Shown: positions 1 to 5,139 of the stretch, piece after piece
Layout: the number at the start of each line of letters is the position of its first letter
Position numbering within the stretch: position 1 is the stretch's first letter
Assembly: GCA_030151245.1 (NCBI GenBank)
Contig: JASLEF010000131.1
Coordinates: forward strand, 1-5,139
DNA length: 5,139 nucleotides
Reading direction: 5' to 3'
DNA from: Ignatzschineria sp.
Lineage (GTDB): Bacteria > Pseudomonadota > Gammaproteobacteria > Cardiobacteriales > Wohlfahrtiimonadaceae
Translations under genes and position numbers: made by a program
The notes under the pieces: model-generated
What the model saw: the letters and a program-made list of their open reading frames with translations, nothing else
The model's database searches: none
What the model was told of the DNA's origin: nothing

Positions 1-52
1 AATTCTTCCATGCGTTCTGTGTGGGAAACCAATAAAATTTAGGAGTTCTTTA

Positions 53-1339
53 ATGACTACCCAAAACTGGAGTTTTGATACTCTACAAGTTCATGCCGGC
101 CAAACAGTTGATGAAACTGGTTCTAGAGCTGTGCCGATTTACCAAACTTCAAGCTATGTTTTCGACGATTCTCAGCATGCGGCAGACCTATTTAGTCTTG
201 CAAAGCCGGGGAATATCTACACGCGTATTATGAACCCTACAACCGATGTTCTTGAAAAAAGAGTGGCGGCATTAGAAGGTGGCGTAGCAGCATTAGCAAC
301 AAGTTCGGGCATGGCGGCAATTCTCTATGCGGTATTAAACGTGGCAACACCAGGTGATGAGATCATCACGCTCAGCACGATTTACGGCGGAACTTATACG
401 CTTTTCAATAATCGTCTACAATCGCAATTTGGTATCAAAGTACACTTTATTGAGCCAGAAGATTTTGAAGGCTTAGAAGCAGCGATTAACGAGAAAACAA
501 AAGCGATCTTCTTTGAGAGTATCGGAAATCCTGATATCAATATTCCGCATATTGAAAAACTTGTGGAAATTGCTCAAAAGCATCAAATCGTCACGATTGT
601 GGATAATACCTTCGGAACGCCTTATCTCATCAACTTAAAAAGCTACGGCATTAACGTCGTTGTGCATTCGTTGACGAAATATATCGGCGGTCACGGGACA
701 TCCATCGGTGGCGGTATTGTCGATAATGGAAACTTTAACTATAAAGATAACCCACGTTATCCCGGCTTTAATAAGCCAGATCCTGCGTATCATGGTCTGC
801 AATATGCGGATTTAGGCGAGTTAGCCTATATCTTAAAGGCGCGTGTTGAACTGCTTCGTGATACGGGCGCATGTATCAGTCCTTTCAATGCGTTCTTGAT
901 TCTTCTTGGTCTTGAAACCTTGAGTCTTCGAGTAGAGCGTATGACAGCATCGGCATTAACGATCGCAAAACACTTAGAGAATCATCCATTAGTGGCGTGG
1001 GTGAAGCATCCAGGGCTTGAATCAAGCGAATATTACGAGCGTGCGCAGAAGTACTTCCCGAAAGGGGTTGGTGCAATCTTTACCTTCGGCGTGAAGGGCG
1101 GTAAAGAAGCGAGTATTAAGTTTATTGATAGCTTGGAAATCTTCTCGCTACTTGCGAACGTTGCAGATGCGAAGAGCCTTGTGATTCATCCTGCTGGCAC
1201 AACGCATTCGCAACTTGATGAAGAGGGCTTGAAAAAAGCGGGCGTATTGCCGGAGCTGATTCGTTTATCGATTGGCTTAGAGGATGTGAATGATCTGATT
1301 CAAGATATCGATCAAGCATTAGAAAAGTCTCAAGCGTAA
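53..1339 (+). CDS. metY: O-acetylhomoserine aminocarboxypropyltransferase (O-acetylhomoserine sulfhydrylase) MetY
   Basis: This 428-residue protein is a full-length member of the Cys/Met-metabolism PLP-dependent family, with the usual MetY length (about 425-430). It should convert O-acetylhomoserine and sulfide to homocysteine and acetate in the cytoplasm. Visible motifs in order: the YTRIMNPT segment at 56-63, whose Tyr and Arg bind cofactor phosphate from the neighbouring subunit; SSGMAA at 84-89; Tyr111 in YGGTY, expected to stack on the PLP ring; Asp184 in VDNTFGTP, contacting the pyridine nitrogen; Lys209 in HSLTKYIGGHG, the Schiff-base lysine; and Arg404 in LIRLSIGLE, the substrate carboxylate binder. 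The insert around 225-250 (NPRYPGFNKPDPAYHG) is typical of MetY and helps separate it from the shorter cystathionine gamma-synthase and MetZ enzymes. The start is supported by AGGAG at 41-45, 7 nt before ATG. A terminator follows and metA lies downstream. A side activity with O-acetylserine is possible in this family. Confidence 0.95.
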   Translation: MTTQNWSFDTLQVHAGQTVDETGSRAVPIYQTSSYVFDDSQHAADLFSLAKPGNIYTRIMNPTTDVLEKRVAALEGGVAALATSSGMAAILYAVLNVATPGDEIITLSTIYGGTYTLFNNRLQSQFGIKVHFIEPEDFEGLEAAINEKTKAIFFESIGNPDINIPHIEKLVEIAQKHQIVTIVDNTFGTPYLINLKSYGINVVVHSLTKYIGGHGTSIGGGIVDNGNFNYKDNPRYPGFNKPDPAYHGLQYADLGELAYILKARVELLRDTGACISPFNAFLILLGLETLSLRVERMTASALTIAKHLENHPLVAWVKHPGLESSEYYERAQKYFPKGVGAIFTFGVKGGKEASIKFIDSLEIFSLLANVADAKSLVIHPAGTTHSQLDEEGLKKAGVLPELIRLSIGLEDVNDLIQDIDQALEKSQA

Positions 1340-1375
1340 AATAGGTTCAGATCAAGCTAGATGCTTAAAAGAGAT

Positions 1376-1410
1376 AGAGCTGTTTATGAATATTAAGCAG
1401 CTCTTTTCTT
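1376..1410 (+). terminator. Rho-independent terminator after metY
   Basis: An 11-bp stem is formed by AGAGCTGTTTA (1376-1386) and TAAGCAGCTCT (1394-1404). It has one G-T wobble and a 7-nt loop, and is followed directly by TTTCTT (1405-1410). An A-rich stretch (AAAAGAG, 1367-1373) precedes it and can alternatively pair with CTCTTTT (1401-1407). The structure begins 36 nt after the metY stop. It should end most metY transcripts, so metA probably needs its own promoter. Confidence 0.85.
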
Positions 1411-1608
1411 GTTGATAGTCATTTATAACGGAAGGCTTATAACGAATGCTGTTTTGAATCATCATGCAGAGGCAACGATTCGACCTTTATCGACCATTTA
1501 TGATATGACTCGTCTAGTGATGAATCTGAATCGGATCGTTAGAGGAAACTTAATTAGAGTAACCATTGACTTAATACTGATCAGCGATTGAGTATTGAGT
1601 AAAAGATG
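1411..1608 (+). promoter_or_regulatory. metA upstream region with several small dyads; promoter not resolved
   Basis: This non-coding stretch probably carries the metA promoter and leader, since a terminator separates it from metY. Three structures are visible. TTATAACG occurs twice as a direct repeat 14 bp apart (1423-1430, 1437-1444). TTGAATC (1454-1460) pairs with GATTCGA (1477-1483), with one G-T wobble and an inner TGC/GCA pair. TTAATACT (1571-1578) pairs imperfectly with AGTATTGA (1591-1598), overlapping the palindrome CTGATCAG (1577-1584). TATGAT at 1499-1504 is a possible -10 without a good -35, and TTGACT at 1566-1571 is a possible -35 without a good -10. I recognise no SAM riboswitch, no MetJ box (tandem AGACGTCT-like) and no MetR site. 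Methionine-responsive control is plausible but not shown. Confidence 0.4.
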
Positions 1609-1621
1609 AAGGAGGCAAATC

Positions 1622-2545
1622 ATGCCTGTAAAAATACCTAGTACATTGCCAGCATACCAAGTACTAAAGAATGAGAATATATTTGTGATGGATGAGGATC
1701 GTGCGATTGCGCAGGATATCCGTCCCCTGAAGATCGCTATTTTAAATCTGATGCCTTTAAAAGAGGTCACAGAAACACAGCTTCTTAGAGTGTTGGGGAA
1801 TACCTCTTTGCAGGTTGAGCCTGTATTTTTAGCGACAGAGAGTTATCAGCCTAAAAATACAGATAAAGAGTATTTAGATGCTTTTTATCGGACGTTTGAT
1901 GAAATTAAAGATGAAAACTTCGATGGCTTTATTATTACGGGTGCTCCTGTTGAAACCTTGCCATTTGAGGATGTGCAATATTGGGAAGAGCTTAAAAAAA
2001 TTATGGAGTGGGCGGATAAGAATGTCTTCTCAACACTCTATATTTGCTGGGGCGCACAGGCAGGACTCTATTATCGCTATGGTGTGCCGAAGTATGATCT
2101 TACGGAGAAGCGTTTTGGAGTATTTGCTCATGAAGTGTTGGAGAAAAATATTAAACTTCTTCGAGGATTTGATGATGCATTTTATGCTCCACATAGTAGA
2201 CACACTGAGGTGCGACGAGAAGATATTGAAAAACATGAAGATCTCATGATTCTTGCAGAATCGGAAGATGCTGGGGTGCATATTGTTGCGAATAAGGATC
2301 TCCGGCACGTCTATGTCATGGGGCATGGTGAATATGATGCTGATACGTTAGACCGGGAGTATCGCCGAGATATTGATAAGGGCGCTGTGATTGATCCTCC
2401 TAAAAGTTATTATAAGGGGGATGATCCTGCAAACCCACCGCTTGTGACATGGCGTTCGCATGGAAATATGTTATTTGCAAATTGGTTAAATTATTGTGTT
2501 TATCAAGAAACGCCTTATGATCTCCATACTTTGAAACGTGATTAG
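1622..2545 (+). CDS. metA: Homoserine O-acyltransferase MetA, probably acetyl-CoA dependent (MetAA type)
   Basis: This 307-residue protein is a full-length MetA, close in length to the E. coli enzyme. It acylates the homoserine hydroxyl, the committed step of methionine synthesis. The glutamine-amidotransferase-like fold is recognisable: Cys142 nucleophile in YICWGAQAG, and His235 and Glu237 in MGHGEYD completing the triad. Lys47 (MPLKEV) and Arg249 (EYRRD) match conserved active-site positions. Residue 111 is Glu (GAPVETLPFEDVQYW). The E. coli succinyltransferase has Gly there, while acetyl-CoA-using MetA proteins such as the Bacillus cereus one have Glu, so the product is inferred to be O-acetylhomoserine. 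The neighbouring metY product uses exactly that compound. The start is well supported by AAGGAGG (1609-1615), 6 nt before ATG. The gene is 282 nt from metY with a terminator between, so the two are neighbours but probably not one operon. Family assignment is firm; acyl specificity is an inference. Confidence 0.94.
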   Translation: MPVKIPSTLPAYQVLKNENIFVMDEDRAIAQDIRPLKIAILNLMPLKEVTETQLLRVLGNTSLQVEPVFLATESYQPKNTDKEYLDAFYRTFDEIKDENFDGFIITGAPVETLPFEDVQYWEELKKIMEWADKNVFSTLYICWGAQAGLYYRYGVPKYDLTEKRFGVFAHEVLEKNIKLLRGFDDAFYAPHSRHTEVRREDIEKHEDLMILAESEDAGVHIVANKDLRHVYVMGHGEYDADTLDREYRRDIDKGAVIDPPKSYYKGDDPANPPLVTWRSHGNMLFANWLNYCVYQETPYDLHTLKRD

Positions 2546-2547
2546 TT

Positions 2548-2573
2548 TTGAATATTTAAAAATAACGTATAAT
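2548..2573 (+). promoter_or_regulatory. Candidate sigma70 promoter for the L,D-transpeptidase gene
   Basis: A perfect TATAAT hexamer lies at 2568-2573, just after the metA stop codon. The best -35 match, TTGAAT (2548-2553), leaves only a 14-bp spacer. At normal spacing the -35 is poor. Transcription from here would start near 2580 and give a leader of about 145 nt containing the hairpin at 2608-2637. No intrinsic terminator for metA is obvious, so readthrough from metA is also possible. Confidence 0.4.
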
Positions 2574-2607
2574 ATTCGGTTGCTTGAAGTTATTACGGCA
2601 AGGTTGT

Positions 2608-2637
2608 ACTTTTCTCTCACGGAGTCGAGAGTAGGGT
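2608..2637 (+). other. Leader hairpin upstream of the L,D-transpeptidase gene
   Basis: ACTTTTCTCTC (2608-2618) can pair with GAGAGTAGGGT (2627-2637) around an 8-nt loop. Ten of eleven positions pair, including two G-T wobbles, with a single T-T mismatch. There is no uninterrupted T-run after it, so it is not a clear intrinsic terminator. It could be the 3' end structure of the metA transcript or a regulatory or stabilising element in the downstream leader. I do not recognise a known RNA family. Confidence 0.4.
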
Positions 2638-2725
2638 CTTTGTGGATCTGTCTGAATAAAACGATTTAGAGAAGTATTTGTATGACAAAGATTGATATAT
2701 AGAGATGAGATAGAGATATAAGAGG

Positions 2726-4642
2726 ATGAAAAAGAATCTAATTGCTGTCAGTTTAACGTTGGTATTGATGCCGGCATTACTTCACTCGGCGCCGAATTCA
2801 GCATCGGAAAGCGTTGAGATAAAAATTGATTTAGGAAATGTATCGGCGCTAGAAGGGATTTTCTCAGGAGATATTTCAACCAGCGAGATCACGACGTTGC
2901 AAGAAACTGGCGAGGCATCCAATAACACAATGCCTGAAGAGGTTGTGAAACCACAGCCAAAGGTGAGTGCGCCAACGGTTACTCGATCAGTGCCGAAATC
3001 AACATACGTGCCGAAAACCGCAACACAGAAGCAGAAAGAAGCAGAAGAGATTCTGGAAAACTTTCAAAAGTTCTCTGAGCCGACGCAACCCATTAACTAT
3101 CGTCAAAAATCCTCATTTTGGGCTGATAAGGCTATCGCAGCAGATGAGCCTTATCAGTATCAATCAAGATTATCCGTCAAAGATCGTCAAAATTTTAAGC
3201 AAAATTACTTGGATAAGATCGGTAGCGGTGAGCTATCGGCAGTGGAGCTTGTGACGACAAAAGGTTTAACACCTCAGGGAGAGTCGCTTTATCAAGTCTT
3301 ATTAGAGAGTGAGGGAGAGGGATTAATTCCTTCTCTTTATCATGTAGGACGTATCGAGAATTTATTGCAAAGCGGTGATTTGGCGACTCATCAGGCTGAA
3401 ATTATGGCGCTACTGTATGATGGTGGGCTGACTTATATTCGCGATATTGTTCAAGGGATGCCTGAAATTAAGCGCAAAGATCCTGATTGGTTATTAAAGG
3501 GGCGTGCTATTAATGTTAGCGATGCAATGGTAGAAGCCTTGCAAAGTGAGGATATTAAAGCGCAGTTGGCAATGCTAGCGCCTCAATATCCTGAATATCA
3601 AAACTTGAAGCGTGCATTAGCGGCTTTTAAGTCAAGAGAAGCCGAGCTTGAGCCAATAGTTGTAGCTGCAGGACCAACGATTAAAGCAGGAATGAGCGGT
3701 GCTCGCGTCATACAGATGCGGGATCGCTTGAATTATCTTGGCTATGATGCTGGCAATGCAGATAGTTATGATGCAAAAATGGTGGAGGCGTTGAAGGCAT
3801 TTCAGAGAACTCATCTTTTAGAGCCCGATGGAGCTGCGGGACAAAAAACTATTACAGAATTGAATCGTTCGAATGATGAGCGAGTAAAACAGATCCAAAT
3901 TAATCTTGAACGATGGCGTTGGATGCCAGAAACAATGGGGGAACACTACGTTGCAGTAGATATTCCGGGGTTTCGTTATTCCGTTGTTAAAGATGGGGAA
4001 GAGGTATTGACGGCAAAAACAATTGTCGGAAGAGATGCAAGAAAAACACCAGTCTTTATGTCTCCTATGAGCTATATCGTCTTTAGTCCTTATTGGCACG
4101 TGCCGAGATCTATGGCGGTTAAAGACTTTTTGCCACGGTTAAAACGTGATCCATATGCTTTGAATCGCTCGAAAATCCGTATCTTTAGAGGTGGGCAAGA
4201 AGTTGATCCGGGGAGCGTCGATTGGTCACAATACAGTAGTAACAATTTTCCATTCCAGTTAAGACAAGATCCAGGGGACTACAACTCTTTAGGACGCGTG
4301 AAGTTCATGTTTCCTAATGAACATGCAATTTATCTGCATGATACGCCTTCTAAGTCACTCTTTAATAGAACCTCTCGAGATTTTAGTTCGGGATGTGTCA
4401 GGATTGAGAATCCTGAAGAGCTAGCTGAGTATTTTTTAGGCGAGTTGGGATGGGATCAGAATCGTATAAGCTCGGCATTTAGCCGTTCCTCAGAGGCTCA
4501 TGTTAGTTTGGCGAAAGATAAAAAGATACCTGTCTATACTTTATACATGACAACAAGAGTAGAGGGTGATAGTATTTCATTCCGTGCTGACATCTACAGC
4601 AAAGATAAGGTACTTATTGATGCGCTTCATCAGCTTCAATAA
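2726..4642 (+). CDS. ldtD: Periplasmic L,D-transpeptidase, YcbB/LdtD family
   Basis: This 638-residue secreted enzyme resembles E. coli YcbB/LdtD (about 615 residues), which makes 3-3 (mDAP-mDAP) crosslinks in peptidoglycan. A signal peptide is clear: MKKN, then a hydrophobic stretch to about residue 20, with likely cleavage near Ala22 (LLHSA). Residues 23-125 are a Pro/Thr/Lys-rich linker. About 150-310 matches the L,D-transpeptidase scaffold domain (LTYIRDIVQG at 235-244). About 318-380 is a PG_binding_1 domain (GMSGARVIQMRDRLNYLGY, then VEALKAFQ). The YkuD catalytic domain spans about 395-572, beginning LERWRWMP and including TPVFMSPMSYIVFSPYWHVP. His538 (YLHDTPSKSLF) and Cys557 (FSSGCVRI) are the catalytic pair, with Arg559 conserved. 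The start is fixed by the signal peptide and by an in-frame TAG at 2711-2713. The SD is unusual: AGAGG (2721-2725) touches the ATG, so upstream GAG motifs probably serve. No functional tie to metA is evident. Confidence 0.93.
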   Translation: MKKNLIAVSLTLVLMPALLHSAPNSASESVEIKIDLGNVSALEGIFSGDISTSEITTLQETGEASNNTMPEEVVKPQPKVSAPTVTRSVPKSTYVPKTATQKQKEAEEILENFQKFSEPTQPINYRQKSSFWADKAIAADEPYQYQSRLSVKDRQNFKQNYLDKIGSGELSAVELVTTKGLTPQGESLYQVLLESEGEGLIPSLYHVGRIENLLQSGDLATHQAEIMALLYDGGLTYIRDIVQGMPEIKRKDPDWLLKGRAINVSDAMVEALQSEDIKAQLAMLAPQYPEYQNLKRALAAFKSREAELEPIVVAAGPTIKAGMSGARVIQMRDRLNYLGYDAGNADSYDAKMVEALKAFQRTHLLEPDGAAGQKTITELNRSNDERVKQIQINLERWRWMPETMGEHYVAVDIPGFRYSVVKDGEEVLTAKTIVGRDARKTPVFMSPMSYIVFSPYWHVPRSMAVKDFLPRLKRDPYALNRSKIRIFRGGQEVDPGSVDWSQYSSNNFPFQLRQDPGDYNSLGRVKFMFPNEHAIYLHDTPSKSLFNRTSRDFSSGCVRIENPEELAEYFLGELGWDQNRISSAFSRSSEAHVSLAKDKKIPVYTLYMTTRVEGDSISFRADIYSKDKVLIDALHQLQ

Positions 4643-4664
4643 GTGGTGTAGATGGTAGTTTTCG

Positions 4665-4709
4665 GTCAATTTGAAGAGTGGTAAAAAATTACACAAAAAT
4701 CAAATTGAC
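4665..4709. repeat. 10-bp inverted repeat overlapping the tRNA-tuf promoter -35
   Basis: GTCAATTTGA (4665-4674) and TCAAATTGAC (4700-4709) are perfect inverted copies separated by 25 nt. Within the loop, GTG-G-TAA (4678-4684) can pair with TTACAC (4689-4694) with one bulged G, so a composite stem-loop is possible. The right arm covers five of the six bases of the TTGACA -35 box. No T-run follows, so it is a poor intrinsic terminator for the upstream gene. It could instead be a regulator site. No known operator is recognised. Confidence 0.55.
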
Positions 4710-4732
4710 AGATCAAAAACACGGTGTATAAT
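4705..4732 (+). promoter_or_regulatory. Strong sigma70 promoter of the tRNA-tuf operon
   Basis: Both hexamers are perfect consensus: TTGACA (4705-4710) and TATAAT (4727-4732), with a 16-bp spacer. A very A-rich segment (about 4682-4704) lies directly upstream and could act as an UP element. The predicted start near 4739-4741 is only about 5 nt before the mature tRNA-Tyr 5' end, so RNase P would remove a very short leader. The discriminator after the -10 is not GC-rich, unlike many stringently controlled stable-RNA promoters. Confidence 0.88.
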
Positions 4733-4744
4733 GATGATCTCTTT

Positions 4745-4829
4745 GGTGGAGTTCCCGAGTGGTTAAAGGGACTAGACTGTAAATCTGGCGGCTATGCCTT
4801 CGAAGGTTCGAATCCTTCCTCCACCACCA
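4745..4829 (+). tRNA. tRNA-Tyr(GUA)
   Basis: This 85-nt class II tRNA has an acceptor stem GGTGGAG/CTCCACC, discriminator A (4826) and encoded CCA (4827-4829). The anticodon stem CTAGA/TCTGG (with a T-G wobble) closes the loop CTGTAAA, with anticodon GTA at 4779-4781. A long variable arm contains a GGC/GCC stem (4790-4792, 4796-4798), as expected for bacterial tRNA-Tyr. The T-arm GAAGG-TTCGAAT-CCTTC is canonical. It is the first gene of the tRNA-tuf transcript and corresponds to E. coli tyrU. Confidence 0.97.
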
Positions 4830-4845
4830 ATTTTAAATGAGTTTT

Positions 4846-4919
4846 GCGGGTGTAGTTCAATGGTAGAATCTCAGCCTTCCAAGCTGATTGTGTGGGTTCG
4901 ATTCCCATCACCCGCTCCA
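4846..4919 (+). tRNA. tRNA-Gly(UCC)
   Basis: This 74-nt tRNA has an acceptor stem GCGGGTG/CACCCGC, discriminator T (4916) and encoded CCA (4917-4919). The anticodon stem TCAGC/GCTGA closes the loop CTTCCAA, with anticodon TCC at 4878-4880. It starts 16 nt after tRNA-Tyr and corresponds to E. coli glyT in the same operon position. Confidence 0.97.
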
Positions 4920-4923
4920 TTTT

Positions 4924-4999
<76 letters not shown>

Positions 5000-5041
5000 T
5001 TCCCCTTCCGTGTAATTAATCTAATCTAAAAGAGTGATATT

Positions 5042-5139
5042 ATGTCTAAGGAAACTTTCAGTCGTAGTAAGCCGCACGTAAACGTCGGTACAATTGGACA
5101 CGTTGACCATGGTAAAACAACTTTAACAGCTGCTTTAAC
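5042..5139 (+). CDS. tuf: Elongation factor Tu, N-terminal fragment (cut by window end)
   Basis: The first 32 codons read MSKETFSRSKPHVNVG and continue into the G1 P-loop GHVDHGKT (about residues 19-26), which is diagnostic of EF-Tu, the GTPase that delivers aminoacyl-tRNA to the ribosome. The reading frame is open to the window edge, so the gene is truncated only by the window. A GAG core (5032-5034) lies 7 nt before the ATG. The start is 42 nt after tRNA-Thr with no terminator between, so tuf is most likely co-transcribed with the three tRNAs. This position corresponds to tufB in E. coli; whether a second tuf copy exists cannot be seen here. Confidence 0.97.
   Translation, partial: MSKETFSRSKPHVNVGTIGHVDHGKTTLTAAL

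Noticed and set aside
33..38. TAAAAT as a -10 box for metY.
   Set aside because: There is no -35 match at proper spacing, and the predicted start would fall within the metY SD. The real promoter is probably upstream of the window.
885..1319. Minus-strand reading frames of 63 and 65 codons inside metY.
   Set aside because: They are antisense to a confidently identified conserved gene and show no RBS or recognisable product.
1409..1591. Possible 60-residue reading frame starting at TTG between metY and metA.
   Set aside because: Its TTG start lies inside the T-tract of the metY terminator, no ribosome binding site precedes it, and the translation resembles no family I know.
1878..2326. Alternative-frame reading frames of 123 (+) and 98 (-) codons within metA.
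   Set aside because: Both are shadows of the conserved metA frame, including its catalytic Cys and surrounding motifs, and their translations look non-biological.
2608..2637. The leader hairpin as an intrinsic terminator for metA.
   Set aside because: The stem has a mismatch and wobbles and is followed by CTTTGTGG rather than a T-run, so it was listed as a leader structure instead.
2967..4099. Out-of-frame reading frames inside the L,D-transpeptidase gene, on both strands.
   Set aside because: They lie wholly within a frame with continuous domain matches and catalytic motifs.

Overview
The window is an ordinary chromosomal segment of a moderately AT-rich bacterium, most likely a gammaproteobacterium. 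The main clue is the right end, where tRNA-Tyr(GUA), tRNA-Gly(UCC), tRNA-Thr(GGU) and tuf lie in the order typical of the gammaproteobacterial tRNA-tufB operon. All three tRNAs encode their CCA ends. A YcbB/LdtD-type L,D-transpeptidase fits a Gram-negative cell envelope. A low-GC lineage such as Cardiobacteriales (Ignatzschineria/Wohlfahrtiimonas-like) is a guess from overall sequence character, not a demonstrated placement. All genes are on the + strand.

Layout. Positions 53-1339 hold metY (O-acetylhomoserine sulfhydrylase), closed by a strong intrinsic terminator (1376-1410). A leader of about 200 nt with several small dyads but no recognisable riboswitch precedes metA (1622-2545). The metA product carries Glu at position 111, the residue linked to acetyl-CoA rather than succinyl-CoA use. 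The 2546-2725 gap contains a TATAAT box and a long hairpin ahead of a 638-residue secreted L,D-transpeptidase (2726-4642). After it come a 10-bp inverted repeat overlapping a perfect-consensus sigma70 promoter (TTGACA-16-TATAAT), then tRNA-Tyr, tRNA-Gly, tRNA-Thr and the first 32 codons of tuf, which is cut by the window end.

Functionally, metA and metY make a compact direct-sulfhydrylation route: homoserine + acetyl-CoA gives O-acetylhomoserine, and O-acetylhomoserine + sulfide gives homocysteine, the methionine precursor. The terminator between the two genes suggests separate transcription. The transpeptidase is a peptidoglycan 3-3 crosslinking enzyme with no evident link to methionine synthesis. 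The tRNA-tuf cluster is a translation operon.

I found no mobile element, CRISPR array, phage gene, toxin-antitoxin pair or undescribed defence-like system. The points most worth a second look are the divergent T-arm of tRNA-Thr, the dyad overlapping the tRNA-tuf promoter, the structured leaders of metA and the transpeptidase gene, and the inferred acetyl specificity of MetA.
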